In this document: in pieces, positions 7,738 through 17,336 of the stretch
Layout of the letters: each line of letters starts with the position of its first letter
How positions within the stretch are numbered: position 1 is the stretch's first letter
Assembly (NCBI GenBank): GCA_014728035.1
Contig: WJMJ01000123.1
Coordinates: forward strand, 40,299-104,298
DNA length: 64,000 nucleotides
Reading direction: 5' to 3'
Source of the DNA: Promethearchaeota archaeon
GTDB lineage: Archaea > Asgardarchaeota > Thorarchaeia > Thorarchaeales > Thorarchaeaceae
Translations under genes and position numbers: made by a program
Notes under the pieces: model-generated
Seen by the model: the letters and a program-made list of their open reading frames with translations, nothing else
What the model was told of the DNA's origin: nothing
Database searches by the model: none

Positions 7738-10425
7738 TTGCAGAGTAATTTTCTCGCTTGCAAGAGGCCCATTACAGTGGAGGTTGCAGATGCTGATATT
7801 CAGAGGCGGCTTGCCAAACCATATTCTCTTGTACTACGTGATGCTAGGCAAGAAATGAGTGCAACTATCGAGCTCTTTTCTGATGTATTAAGAGACCGTC
7901 AGCGTCGCTATCTTGGTGGAATGATTGAATTTGGTAGAAAAGGAAATGGATTACTAGAAGTACGTCGAATGTGGTTTGTGAAATATAACAAACCAGTATA
8001 TTTTCAGCCAAAGGAAGTCCATCAAATTCTTAGAAAAGCTAAACACATATTGGTGCCAAAGAAGCATAAACCTCCTTTCATGCGAGACCTACAGGATTTT
8101 CTAAAAAGAATGCAAGCACGAAAAGCTCGTGTAATCCCAGTTTGCGAAAGCTGTATTCGAAATGATCGTCTTACTATTCTCTCAAAAAGAAATGTTGTCA
8201 AAGTTTCTACAAATGAGGTTGCATGTCTTTCGTGTGCACGTTCGGATATGCATATAGACCTAAAATCAATAGGTGCTAAACTCTCAAAACCTATGCTAAG
8301 ATATATGGACCATCAACTCTCTCGTGTCAAATCTGTTACAGAAGTTGTTGAATTACTAAAACCTGGCTTTGACCCAGTCTATAATTCTGAAATAACGATG
8401 TATGATGAGTTACAAGCTGGCAAGCTTGTTGAAGGTCGTAGTATAGATGACCTTGATATTCCTGATAAGCTCAAAGACATTCTAAAAGAAGATGGATTGA
8501 AGCAACTCCTTCCTGTTCAGGAACTAGTAGTGGAAGCTGGATTATTGAAGGGAGAAGACCTGCTTATTGTATCATCCACTTCATCAGGAAAAACACTTCT
8601 TGGAGAGCTTGCAGGGATACCACAAGCACTTGAAGGTAAGAAGTTAATTTATCTTTCACCACTAGTTGCTCTTACCAATGAGAAATACAATGCATTTCGA
8701 AAACGTTACAAAAAATTGGGGCTTCGCGTTGGTATCCGAGTAGGTATGTCTCGAATTGATATTGGAAAAGATGGAAAGGTAATAGTTGATACTGATGTTA
8801 GAAAAGCACAGGTTATTTGTGCAACTTATGAAGCTCTGGATCTTCTATTCCGATCTGGTGAAAATAAGCAGATTGGAGATATTGGTACCATCATTGTTGA
8901 TGAAATCCAGAATCTAGCTGAAGAAGAACGAGGACCCGAATTAGATGGGTTGTTAGCTAGAATGCGGTTCCATTACCCGAAAGCACAAGTTCTTGCTCTT
9001 TCAGCTACAGTCGGGTCTCCAGAGCAATTAGCCAAGGAACTTAAACTCAAACTTGTTGAATATCATGGGAGACCTGTTCCCCTAGAACGACATCTAGTTT
9101 TCGCTCGAAATGATGAGGATAAGAGAAGAATCATTCGTCGTCTTGTGGATGCAGAGTTCAGAACTAAGAGTAGCTCAGGCAACAAAGGGCAATCAATTAT
9201 TTTCACATTTTCTCGACGACGAGCTCATTCTATAAGCGATTGGTTACGTGAACATGGAATTCGTAGCGCTGTGTATCACGGTGGGCTGTCTTATAACAAG
9301 CGAAGAAGTGTAGAGTATTCATATGCAAAACAGAGGTATCCGTGTGTCGTCACAACTGCTGCATTGGGTGCAGGGGTTGACCTTCCTGCATCTCAGGTTA
9401 TATTCGAATCTCTGGCTATGGGTGCAGATTGGATTTCTACTGCTGAGTTTGAACAAATGCTTGGTAGAGCTGGTAGACTCGGTAAACACGATAGAGGACG
9501 TGTATACTTGATAGTACAGCCTGAACGGAAGTATCATGGAGGGCAAGATAAATACGAGGACGAGATAGCAACTGAACTCCTAGCTGGCGATATTGAGAAT
9601 GTTGAACCATTTGCTGATACAGAACGATGTGCAGAACAGATACTTGCAACGATTTGTTCAACAGGATTGACTGAACTAAAATCAGTTGCCAGATTTTACA
9701 AGCAAATGCTATCAGCTACAGTTCCTCCTTCCGATGCACTCAAACATTTAGTTCGAACTCATATGATTCGAGTCAGAGAGGGTGGAGCTCATCCTACCGA
9801 CCTTGGAAAAGCCACCTCTATTTCCTTCTTAACGCCATCAGAAGGATTTGATGTTGCAAAGCACGTCAAAACTATGGATACACTTGAAATCGCAATCAAG
9901 TTATCTCCTTTTGAAAATGCATATCTTAGCAATAAATTACAGCAGGAGGTTAATGCAGCTTTTAAGACATATATGCCAACACGTCTTTTCTCTGGTGTTT
10001 TTTCTGATATTAGCAATGTAGGAACTCCTGGTACTGGTGCATCTCGATTGCCTCCTTGGGTCTTCAGTATATTTGGAAAATGGGCTCAGACATTCTTCAA
10101 ATGTGAATGCAAAATGTATCCCGATTGTGACCATGGGAAAATAGAATTTGGAAAGTGGGTAGTTGAAAGACGCAAGGAAGGTCTCAACCCAACTGGAATT
10201 GCAAGAGAATTACGAAAGGAATTTGAAATATGGGTTTATCCTGGAGATATATTCTCTTGGCTCGATTCCTTAATCCATCACCTGAAAGCGGTGCAACGTG
10301 TAGCAAAGGTTGCTGGTGAAACGGATATCAACGAAGAAATAGAAGAACAGATTGCTAGGATTGAGAAACCCAAACAAGAATCTGACAAAAAGCAAGAAAC
10401 TGAACAGAAAGAAGAAACAGAGTGA
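7738..10425 (+). CDS. Ski2-like superfamily 2 helicase, COG1202 type
   Basis: An 895-residue ATP-dependent helicase. The N-terminal 200 residues form an archaea-specific domain with a zinc-ribbon-like set C136, C139, C163 and C166. The helicase core follows: Walker A SSTSSGKT (about 279-286), DEIQ box (388-391), motif III LSAT, and motif VI QMLGRAGR. A C-terminal region has a second cysteine cluster (CECKMYPDC). This layout is that of archaeal COG1202 helicases. The C-terminus is a charged K/E/Q-rich tail of about 40 residues. The TTG start 16 bases after the previous stop is uncertain. It is third in a probable three-gene operon. Confidence 0.9.
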   Translation: MQSNFLACKRPITVEVADADIQRRLAKPYSLVLRDARQEMSATIELFSDVLRDRQRRYLGGMIEFGRKGNGLLEVRRMWFVKYNKPVYFQPKEVHQILRKAKHILVPKKHKPPFMRDLQDFLKRMQARKARVIPVCESCIRNDRLTILSKRNVVKVSTNEVACLSCARSDMHIDLKSIGAKLSKPMLRYMDHQLSRVKSVTEVVELLKPGFDPVYNSEITMYDELQAGKLVEGRSIDDLDIPDKLKDILKEDGLKQLLPVQELVVEAGLLKGEDLLIVSSTSSGKTLLGELAGIPQALEGKKLIYLSPLVALTNEKYNAFRKRYKKLGLRVGIRVGMSRIDIGKDGKVIVDTDVRKAQVICATYEALDLLFRSGENKQIGDIGTIIVDEIQNLAEEERGPELDGLLARMRFHYPKAQVLALSATVGSPEQLAKELKLKLVEYHGRPVPLERHLVFARNDEDKRRIIRRLVDAEFRTKSSSGNKGQSIIFTFSRRRAHSISDWLREHGIRSAVYHGGLSYNKRRSVEYSYAKQRYPCVVTTAALGAGVDLPASQVIFESLAMGADWISTAEFEQMLGRAGRLGKHDRGRVYLIVQPERKYHGGQDKYEDEIATELLAGDIENVEPFADTERCAEQILATICSTGLTELKSVARFYKQMLSATVPPSDALKHLVRTHMIRVREGGAHPTDLGKATSISFLTPSEGFDVAKHVKTMDTLEIAIKLSPFENAYLSNKLQQEVNAAFKTYMPTRLFSGVFSDISNVGTPGTGASRLPPWVFSIFGKWAQTFFKCECKMYPDCDHGKIEFGKWVVERRKEGLNPTGIARELRKEFEIWVYPGDIFSWLDSLIHHLKAVQRVAKVAGETDINEEIEEQIARIEKPKQESDKKQETEQKEETE

Positions 10426-10451
10426 TTTTTTTAAAATCACTCCTCTGTTTC
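10414..10451. terminator. Bidirectional terminator overlapping both stop codons
   Basis: GTGATTTT (10422-10429) pairs with AAAATCAC (10433-10440). An outer stem, GAAACAGAG with CTCTGTTTC, extends it. The helicase stop (10423-10425) and the stop of the convergent zinc-ribbon gene (10437-10439) lie in opposite arms of this one hairpin. Confidence 0.7.
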
Positions 10452-10682
10452 AAAACGAACACGAATATTATAGACCTGATCTGGAGTTAGTGCATCAAGA
10501 TTCACATCTATCCAATTGTGAAGGTCTTGTCGAATCATCTCTTTTGTGGGTAAACCACTTGTCATTCCAATAGGTTCCTGTTCAACTAACTGAAAGCTTG
10601 TACATCCACATGGACAAGCTCCATCAAGGACCATATCGATATCGGCAGAGGTATTACCACAATTTCTGCATTTGAATATCAT
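10437..10682 (-). CDS. Small zinc-ribbon protein (OapC/ArvC-like family suspected)
   Basis: An 81-residue protein starting MIFKCRNCGN. The N-terminal zinc ribbon has C-x2-C (CRNC) and C-x-C-x-C (CPCGC), and is followed by an acidic helical tail. The ATG at 10682 has GGAG upstream and places the ribbon right at the N-terminus, as is usual in archaeal Zn-ribbon proteins. An in-frame ATG at 10697 adds five residues. The family assignment is from memory of similar archaeal proteins and is tentative. It is convergent with the helicase gene. Confidence 0.65.
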   Translation of the reverse strand: MIFKCRNCGNTSADIDMVLDGACPCGCTSFQLVEQEPIGMTSGLPTKEMIRQDLHNWIDVNLDALTPDQVYNIRVRFETEE

Positions 10683-10810
10683 TGTCAATCTCTCCATTTT
10701 AGATTGATACCAATCTAACTATGAGAGTTGGTACAGCTGAGGTAATACTCACTTCCACAGGGGACAGACTTATCTATCATATTACATGGCGATAAATTGG
10801 GGCAAGTTCT

Positions 10811-11068
10811 ATGGCTAAATCATGTCCTCTCTGTCGGGCCAAAACAAAAATCAGGTGTGATAAATGCAGGAACGAATTCTGTCACGATCATGCCATCAAA
10901 TGTCCAAATTGTGGAACAATTACATGTATCAGAGACTTGGGGAAATCCATCAAATGTCCTCAATGTGAGGAGAAGTTGGATGTTTGTCCGGAATGTATGC
11001 TAGCTGGAAAACTTGTTCGTACCATAAAAGATGCTGATATATGTCCTGAATGTGGATGGAATGGCTAA
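10811..11068 (+). CDS. Small multi-zinc-ribbon protein
   Basis: An 85-residue protein that is nearly all zinc knuckles. CPLC, CDKC, a C/H pair (CHDH), CPNC, CPQC, CPEC and a final CPEC give at least three metal sites. No other domain is present, so it is probably an adaptor for nucleic acid or protein binding. The start MAKSCPLC is the obvious one. Its last four bases overlap the stop of the convergent DUF131 gene. Confidence 0.7.
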   Translation: MAKSCPLCRAKTKIRCDKCRNEFCHDHAIKCPNCGTITCIRDLGKSIKCPQCEEKLDVCPECMLAGKLVRTIKDADICPECGWNG

Positions 11069-11310
11069 TAGAGAACCAGAATAATATAGGAAATAAATGC
11101 GACAAATAGGATAGCCATTATTATTTTTCCTTTATCTCCAAAGCCCCATACAATAGGGATGGGACCTATTAGTATAATGCCTTTGTGATCAGTTCTCCCA
11201 GAATCATGTTGTCCATTCTTATTGGATTGAATAATACCTAAAATAATCAAAATAATTCCAACGATAATTATCGCCATTGATAGTATTTGTAATGAAAAAA
11301 TACTCTGCAC
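11065..11310 (-). CDS. DUF131 family membrane protein
   Basis: An 81-residue protein with two hydrophobic helices. The conserved loop GIILIGPIPIVWG is the hallmark of the archaeal DUF131/TIGR00304 family, whose function is unknown. The GTG start overlaps the stop codon of the upstream gene (TAGTG) and has GGAG about six bases before it, indicating translational coupling. It is last in the operon 12891-11065. Confidence 0.75.
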   Translation of the reverse strand: MQSIFSLQILSMAIIIVGIILIILGIIQSNKNGQHDSGRTDHKGIILIGPIPIVWGFGDKGKIIMAILFVAFISYIILVLY

Positions 11311-11882
11311 TACAATCTCCTCTTTGTTCTTGTATCGAGTACTTTCTCAGGCAGTGCAAATTCCATACGTTCGTATCCCCCTACCTCTTCTCCCTCCAGT
11401 GCCCAAAGAACGACAAGATCATTATAGATTTCAAACTCAAGCATGGTATCGATATCTGTAATCTTAGTACCCGCAGGAAAACGCCATATTATTTCAAAAT
11501 CATAGGGAGCAATCTCCTCTTCTAACCATGTTACAATTTTGTTTTCTCCCTCCTTGAATCTTCCTGCGAAATCAATCATGTAAGTCACAGCTACAACATC
11601 ACTAACACCTTTGGGAAAGATATCAACATATACAACATTGGAACGAACTCTTTCTGTATTTATCTCAACTCGTTCTTTATCAAGATAATATTGCATGTTG
11701 TCAGCTAGTTTTTCGATTTCTTTTCCAAATAGTTCCTCGTCACGAAGCACTCGTTTGTAATAACCATCTGGGTCCAAGTATTCAAAGGATAATTTCTCAT
11801 GTATCTCTCCAGATATTGCCACAGAGAAAAATGAATCCGCATGGATAGGTTCAACCATCTCAGAGAGTTCAATCTCGAACAT
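11310..11882 (-). CDS. Conserved hypothetical protein in MBL operon
   Basis: A 190-residue soluble protein with predicted alpha/beta sequence, acidic overall, with an arginine-rich end (TKRRL). No family is recognised. It starts four bases after the stop of the metallo-beta-lactamase-fold gene and its stop overlaps the DUF131 start, so the three genes are one transcription unit. Confidence 0.6.
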   Translation of the reverse strand: MFEIELSEMVEPIHADSFFSVAISGEIHEKLSFEYLDPDGYYKRVLRDEELFGKEIEKLADNMQYYLDKERVEINTERVRSNVVYVDIFPKGVSDVVAVTYMIDFAGRFKEGENKIVTWLEEEIAPYDFEIIWRFPAGTKITDIDTMLEFEIYNDLVVLWALEGEEVGGYERMEFALPEKVLDTRTKRRL

Positions 11883-11886
11883 ATTA

Positions 11887-12891
11887 TCACTCCAGTGGAA
11901 CAGCTGTTATACCTTCTTCATGAAGATGAGATGCAAGAATACCCGCATTTCCTGTAAAAACGTATGCTATTCTTGGATCGACATCCTTTGCAAATTGAAT
12001 CAAATTTGGAAAGTCAGTATGAGCACTTAGTGGAAAGCCTTTGCCCTTCATTCCTCCGAGTGTCCAGCCGGACAATGAATATGTTAATGCTTTATGTTTA
12101 ACTTCTCGAAATAGGTCAACACCTAAAATTTTCCTGATGTTTGTGAACGTATGTGCAGGTGATGAGCTTACAATAGCACAACCCTCATCAAGGTGGTCAA
12201 TTACATCTCCAGACCGTAATGATACTGCGGTCAATTCAGCACCATGTTTATTGTAAGCCTCATTTACCGAGTCGATTGTTCCATTTCCACTCACCACGGG
12301 TATTCCTCTATATTGTAATAATGCAATTGCTTCTTGCGCTTTTCCAAGAGAGTATGCTTGGAAAATGGGAATTTTTCCACGATTGATTTCTTCAGTTGCA
12401 GTTTTCAGGATATCAAAGTAAGTCTTCTCCCGTTTAGGAAAAATCCATTCGGGAGACCCATATGTTGCTTCTGTAATGAGTACATCTGCATCTATTGGTA
12501 CCGCTGCGTTGTGCACCAAACTATCCTCCACATTGAAGTCTCCCGTATAAAGAACTGATAGGTCATCATCAAACTCAAGCAAGAACATGGTGGAACCCAG
12601 AACATGTCCTGCATCATAGGCAGTTATTTTGACACCTAGTTGTCCTGTTGATTCACCATAATCAATGATTCTTCTTTCACAGTCAACTTTTCCCTTTCTT
12701 GCTTCAAGTGTATCAAAAGTGCCTTCTGTTGCAATAACACAATGTGCAAGGTCAAGTCGTCCAATATGATCTGCATGTGAATGTGATATGAGTGAGGTTT
12801 CGTTTTGTACTCCCGTATCAAGACCTAATCTTACATGCCCATATTTCAAAAGAAAACCGGTACTTTGTTTCACAAGTTCTAATGTGGGCAT
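11887..12891 (-). CDS. Metallo-beta-lactamase-fold (beta-CASP-like) nuclease
   Basis: A 334-residue protein with the metal motif SHSHADH at residues 36-42 (H37, H39, D41, H42). Further metal ligands are expected at DAGHVLGS and YTGDFN, and a C-terminal histidine at PLSAHTDF. The order and spacing fit the COG1236 exonuclease/beta-CASP group, which processes RNA or DNA ends. It lacks the KH domains of archaeal CPSF1, so it is a short paralog. It is first in a three-gene operon with the 190-residue unknown and the DUF131 protein. Confidence 0.8.
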   Translation of the reverse strand: MPTLELVKQSTGFLLKYGHVRLGLDTGVQNETSLISHSHADHIGRLDLAHCVIATEGTFDTLEARKGKVDCERRIIDYGESTGQLGVKITAYDAGHVLGSTMFLLEFDDDLSVLYTGDFNVEDSLVHNAAVPIDADVLITEATYGSPEWIFPKREKTYFDILKTATEEINRGKIPIFQAYSLGKAQEAIALLQYRGIPVVSGNGTIDSVNEAYNKHGAELTAVSLRSGDVIDHLDEGCAIVSSSPAHTFTNIRKILGVDLFREVKHKALTYSLSGWTLGGMKGKGFPLSAHTDFPNLIQFAKDVDPRIAYVFTGNAGILASHLHEEGITAVPLE

Positions 12892-12963
12892 AGATTAAAT
12901 TCGTCCTATCTGTGCTTTGTCATCCAAATATAAAACCAATATGACTCTCTCGTTATGACAGCG

Positions 12964-13848
12964 TCAGAGATTTTTTCTATATAGGTCCAATTCTTGAATT
13001 TCTGCCTTAGTTTGTAACATTTCCTCCATCATGTCTATCATTTGCATCTGCTCTTTTCCAACGATGGGAAGTTCAATGGAATTCACGTTTCCTAGTTTGT
13101 TTACTATAATACGAAGTGAATCATCTATGGAAACATCTTTACTAATGAATAATGGTGAAATAATGCCGGTCTCTGCTATTCTCAACAAACCTGCAGAAGC
13201 AACAACTACATCTTCAATAGTCCGAGTATGAAACGAGTTGCTTTTGAGCATAATATCTCTCAATAACCAGACTTGTGAGAAGTTCAGTCCTGTTTCTTTT
13301 CTAAGATCCCACATAAGTTTTCGACTACCGTCTATGTTCGGTTTTTTGTCCCAAGGGCTGTACTCATTATTTTCAGGAATGATGATATCTTCTAATGTAG
13401 CTTTGTAGAGGATGTCGGTTTTTTCGAAATTTAGAGTTTCAAGTGATTTTGCTGTCCAACATGCTAGCTCGGTTGATATGGGGAATGGAAGATTTGTGGT
13501 ATCATCTGAAGGATTTACGATTGCATCCACATTCCTTATTGCCATACTTTTGAAAAATGGAAGTGATGATTTAATCAGGTGTGCTACGACTCCTTTCCTG
13601 AATGTTTTCTCCAAAGACAAAAATACTAGAGCCATTGCTAATCGGACTCTATCTCTGTAGACTGCGGTACCTCCGATGTTTTTACCCTCAACTGATGAAA
13701 TGAAATACATACTGTCTTCAAGCTGCATAAACTCAACTGCATATTCAGTAAATAGACTTCTCTTCTGACTATCTGGACAACATACTTCAATCCAGGTTTC
13801 AATCTCATCAGACCGCAATCGTCTATTATACATCACAGGATCTGTCAT
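12964..13848 (-). CDS. Conserved hypothetical protein coupled to mer; GNAT-like fold possible
   Basis: A 294-residue soluble protein. Residues 1-150 show a strand/helix order (MYFISSVEGKNIGGTAVYRD, then a long helix) reminiscent of acetyltransferase folds, but no acetyl-CoA motif is certain. Its ATG overlaps the mer stop codon by four bases (ATGA), so it is translated from the same message. That coupling is the best clue to its role, perhaps in F420 or tetrahydromethanopterin-linked C1 metabolism. Confidence 0.55.
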   Translation of the reverse strand: MTDPVMYNRRLRSDEIETWIEVCCPDSQKRSLFTEYAVEFMQLEDSMYFISSVEGKNIGGTAVYRDRVRLAMALVFLSLEKTFRKGVVAHLIKSSLPFFKSMAIRNVDAIVNPSDDTTNLPFPISTELACWTAKSLETLNFEKTDILYKATLEDIIIPENNEYSPWDKKPNIDGSRKLMWDLRKETGLNFSQVWLLRDIMLKSNSFHTRTIEDVVVASAGLLRIAETGIISPLFISKDVSIDDSLRIIVNKLGNVNSIELPIVGKEQMQMIDMMEEMLQTKAEIQELDLYRKNL

Positions 13849-14921
13849 GAGTAATCCCTCTCACGAAAAATAGGGATTATTTCTTTTCCTATTTTCTCTA
13901 TAGCTTTTCTTTTATCAGGCCCAATAGGTGATCCTACAATGAAATGGGTTACCCCTACATCTTCCATTTCATGAATCCGATTTATGCAGAACTCCTTATC
14001 TCCTACAATTGCAAAGGCATCAATCATTTCATCCGTGATTAAACTATCAAGGTCTCCATACCTTTTTTCTGATAGTGCGTTTTTAACGGCATCACATTGC
14101 TCGAAATTGAGACTATGGCGTTCAAGAACCGAACTTGGAGAACCTGCAACAATGAAAGCAACAACCATTTTTGTATCACCCTTTAGTGCATCTTGATAGC
14201 TGTCTGCAATACTGAAAGCTGTATATGCTCCGATATCCAAATCCTTGATATCTCGCCCAGATTGATTTACTCCCTCTTTTATGAGTTTCATTGCAATCTC
14301 GATGTCTTTTGGATGACTCGCATTGGTGAGGATGCCATCTGCTAGAGTAGCAGTTTTTTTCAGCATCATCGGTCCTTGTGCACCAGCATAAATTGGAATT
14401 CTTCTTCCACTAATAACCTCCTTTCCGTCCTTCAGGATTCTCTTGCCATCCTTGTCAACTTGATGTTCCTTCTTTACATGGGATAGTTTTGCTCCACGAA
14501 TATCAAACACACGTCCATGAAATCTTACCCTTTCACCATTGATGAGCTTTCTCAAAATTTGAATTCCCTCAATGACTGTCGTGACAGGTAGATTCCATTG
14601 TATTCCCAATGTTTCCAGAGTCATTCTGTCTCCAGCGCCCAATCCAACTGCTGTTCTCCCTTCAGTCAGCTCATCAATAGTAACTATTGCTGCAGCTGAA
14701 AGAGCTGGACTTGTATGAAATGGATTAGTAACACCCGGACCAATGGTTACTTTACTAGTATTCAATGCAATTGCTGTCAGAGTTACCCATAGGTTACGAT
14801 TATTGAAGTGGTCAGTAATCCAGATGTTATCAAATCCCACAGATTCCGCTATTTTTGACCAATTTACTATTTGATTCACTGGCTCATCTGGTACAAATTC
14901 AATTCCAAATCGCAAAGACAA
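13845..14921 (-). CDS. mer: 5,10-methylenetetrahydromethanopterin reductase (F420-dependent)
   Basis: A 358-residue bacterial-luciferase-family protein closely matching archaeal Mer. Shared landmarks are FGIEFVPDEP, WITDHFNNRN, GPGVTNPF, GAGD, IYAGAQGPMMLK and the end block FIVGSPIGPDK. Mer reduces methylene-H4MPT to methyl-H4MPT with reduced F420 in the archaeal Wood-Ljungdahl or methanogenic pathway, in the cytosol. It is longer than typical Mer (about 320) because of a charged insertion of about 25 residues near 148-173 (KDGKRILKDGK). The downstream 294-residue gene overlaps it by four bases. An A/T-rich TATA candidate lies near 14962. Confidence 0.85.
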   Translation of the reverse strand: MSLRFGIEFVPDEPVNQIVNWSKIAESVGFDNIWITDHFNNRNLWVTLTAIALNTSKVTIGPGVTNPFHTSPALSAAAIVTIDELTEGRTAVGLGAGDRMTLETLGIQWNLPVTTVIEGIQILRKLINGERVRFHGRVFDIRGAKLSHVKKEHQVDKDGKRILKDGKEVISGRRIPIYAGAQGPMMLKKTATLADGILTNASHPKDIEIAMKLIKEGVNQSGRDIKDLDIGAYTAFSIADSYQDALKGDTKMVVAFIVAGSPSSVLERHSLNFEQCDAVKNALSEKRYGDLDSLITDEMIDAFAIVGDKEFCINRIHEMEDVGVTHFIVGSPIGPDKRKAIEKIGKEIIPIFRERDYS

Positions 14922-15050
14922 TCAGCTCCTGAGAAGGTGCAATGCAATCTTTGAAACATATTTATTCTTGATAAGATTATGGCACTTTTGATGCTCTATA
15001 TCGCAATCCTTATCCTTTTGGATGCTTAGTCTTTCGTATATTTACTTGAG

Positions 15051-16049
15051 GTGGAAATAATACAAAGTTTGATTCTTACAGATGATGGGCTCCATCTTGC
15101 AGACGTTCCAATTCCGAGTCTACTTCCAGGAGAGATTAAAATTGAAGTTCGGTATGTTGGCTTATGTGGGACTGATGTTTCAATATGGAAAGGCGACCAT
15201 AATGTAAATCTCCCTCTGGTATTAGGACACGAATTTACAGGCGTAATTCACCAAAGTACTATTCCACAATTCAAGGTAGGCAGTTTAGTCACCGCTGAAA
15301 CAGCCATCTCATGTGGCTCCTGTTGGTATTGTACTAACAATATGACTAGACATTGCAAAAAACGTGAGACCCTCGGAATCACTACTGATGGTGCTCTCTC
15401 GGAATTTCTGACAGTACCCTCTGAGATTGTTCATGTATTACCTCCCGATATTGATTCTGTTTCAGGAACCTTTGTAGAGCCTATTGCTTCTGCTATTCAA
15501 ACTCGTATTAAGACTCCAGTTGATGATGGTGAACCAATGGTGATAATTGGGTGTGGAAAACTAGGACTCATCATTGCTCAGGTGTATGATGCTGTAGGAG
15601 CTGAAGTATATCTTCTTGATAAGAATCCATGGAAACTAGGTCTTGCAAAACAACTTGGATTTCGTCGTACTATAGATGTCACAACAGCTGATTGGTCATC
15701 TGCAATTCTAGATGAAACATACGGTGTAGGTCCACGGGTTGTAGTCGAAGCAACTGGAACCGCAAAAGGACTTGATATGGCATTGGATATCGTTCGGAAC
15801 AATGGTGTTATCGCACTAAAGAGTAAACATAGTGATAGATCGAGCATTGATCCCAGTCAACTTGCTGCTCGTGAGGTGCAATTGCAGGGTTCTGCAGACG
15901 GACCATTTGACATTGCTATTGATATGCTTAACAAGGGTAGAATTGAGGTTAAACGCTTAGTTACAAAGCATTTTCCACTTGAGGACTCCCAGAAAGCTTT
16001 TGAGTATGCTGCAAAACCAGATGTCAATAAGGTCATCATAGGTATTTGA
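15051..16049 (+). CDS. Zinc-dependent medium-chain dehydrogenase
   Basis: A 332-residue MDR-family enzyme. The catalytic zinc ligands are C39 (LCGTD) and H60/E61 (GHE). The structural zinc lobe is C88, C91, C94 and C102. The nucleotide-binding motif is GCGKLGLIIAQ. Relatives oxidise threonine, sorbitol or sugar alcohols; the substrate cannot be told here. It starts with GTG and is followed after three bases by endonuclease Q, so the two share a transcript, probably without a functional link. Confidence 0.85.
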   Translation: MEIIQSLILTDDGLHLADVPIPSLLPGEIKIEVRYVGLCGTDVSIWKGDHNVNLPLVLGHEFTGVIHQSTIPQFKVGSLVTAETAISCGSCWYCTNNMTRHCKKRETLGITTDGALSEFLTVPSEIVHVLPPDIDSVSGTFVEPIASAIQTRIKTPVDDGEPMVIIGCGKLGLIIAQVYDAVGAEVYLLDKNPWKLGLAKQLGFRRTIDVTTADWSSAILDETYGVGPRVVVEATGTAKGLDMALDIVRNNGVIALKSKHSDRSSIDPSQLAAREVQLQGSADGPFDIAIDMLNKGRIEVKRLVTKHFPLEDSQKAFEYAAKPDVNKVIIGI

Positions 16050-16052
16050 AGT

Positions 16053-17336
16053 GTGGTAGTTTTGGAAGAATATACTGTCGATTTACACATTCATAGTCTC
16101 CATTCAATTGGAGTAAGCAATAAAATGACAATACCAAATTTAGCAAAGGGTGCTGAACAAAAAGGAATTCGCATTTTGGGCACCGGTGACGCGACCCAGC
16201 CAGATTGGTTAGATCATATTAAGAAAACACTTCATCAAAACGATGGATATTTGGAATATGATTCCACTATCTTTCTTCCAACTGTTGAGTTTGAAGATGA
16301 AGAATCAATACATCATGTTATCCTTCTTCCGAATTTAGAATCTGTTGACAGACTAAGAAACCTTGTGAAATCTGATTCACCCAATTTGGATGACGAATGG
16401 GGTGGTCGACCAAGGGTGAATCTTGGTGGTGAAGAAATTGCTGGACATGTTCGTGATGTAGGAGGAATGATAGGCCCAGCTCATGCTTTTACTCCCTTTA
16501 AAGCAATATTTCGTGAAAACAAACATGATAGTCTCGAAAGTTGTTATGCGTCTGAAACAGAGAATATCCATTTTATCGAACTTGGACTATCAGCAGACAG
16601 TGAAACTGCAGATTATATCCCCGAACTGAGAAAACTAACATATATAACATCAAGCGATGCTCACTCTCCGACTCCTAACAAGCTTGGTAGGGAATTCGTG
16701 CAATTTGTTATGAAAGATCCCAGCTTTGAAGAACTAAAGAAAGCAATTATTCGAAACGGGGGGAGAAAACCAACTTTGAATCTTGGATTCAATCCCCGCT
16801 TAGGAAAATACTTCCTTTCATTCTGTTCCTCTTGTCGAAAGACCCTAGTTATCAAAGATGGAGATGCTCCTCCATCGTTCGACGAATTAAATGTATATTT
16901 CAGCTGCAAAAACGAAGAGGACGCACGGAATCTTATTGATGGTATTCATAGGAGAAAAATATTCTGTCCAGACTGTGGAAAAAAAATGCGGCTTGGAGTT
17001 AGAGACCGGGCAAGGATGATTGGCGAATTGGAGAGCAAGAAACCCACTCATAGACCTCCTTATCTCTATATTCCTCCTCTTCTAGACCTTATCTCCACAG
17101 CAATTGGTGTGAAGTCAACAAGTTCCAAATCCGTCAGAAATCTATATGGGAAAATTATCGAATCAATGGGGCCGGAATCTTCAGTTCTTACAAAAGGCTC
17201 AATTGAGTTACTTAAGGAACATGATGAGCGGTTGGCAAAAATAGTTCATGCCTATCGTAATGGTGATGTTAGCTATATATCTGGTGGCGGAGGTAGATAC
17301 GGTAAAATAATAGCACCTTGGGAGTCTCAAAAATGA
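16053..17336 (+). CDS. Endonuclease Q (PHP-domain DNA repair nuclease)
   Basis: A 427-residue match to archaeal EndoQ. It has the PHP motif DLHIHSLHS near residue 10, then GTGDATQPDW, a GPAHAFTPF block, ELGLSADSE, SSDAHSPTPNKLGREF and a C-terminal zinc ribbon (CSSCRKT and CPDCGKK). EndoQ cuts DNA 5' of deaminated bases (uracil, hypoxanthine) and abasic sites. Thermococcal EndoQ ends in a PCNA-binding motif, but this C-terminus (IIAPWESQK) shows none. It is cotranscribed with the upstream dehydrogenase and overlaps the next gene by ATGA. Confidence 0.9.
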   Translation: MVVLEEYTVDLHIHSLHSIGVSNKMTIPNLAKGAEQKGIRILGTGDATQPDWLDHIKKTLHQNDGYLEYDSTIFLPTVEFEDEESIHHVILLPNLESVDRLRNLVKSDSPNLDDEWGGRPRVNLGGEEIAGHVRDVGGMIGPAHAFTPFKAIFRENKHDSLESCYASETENIHFIELGLSADSETADYIPELRKLTYITSSDAHSPTPNKLGREFVQFVMKDPSFEELKKAIIRNGGRKPTLNLGFNPRLGKYFLSFCSSCRKTLVIKDGDAPPSFDELNVYFSCKNEEDARNLIDGIHRRKIFCPDCGKKMRLGVRDRARMIGELESKKPTHRPPYLYIPPLLDLISTAIGVKSTSSKSVRNLYGKIIESMGPESSVLTKGSIELLKEHDERLAKIVHAYRNGDVSYISGGGGRYGKIIAPWESQK

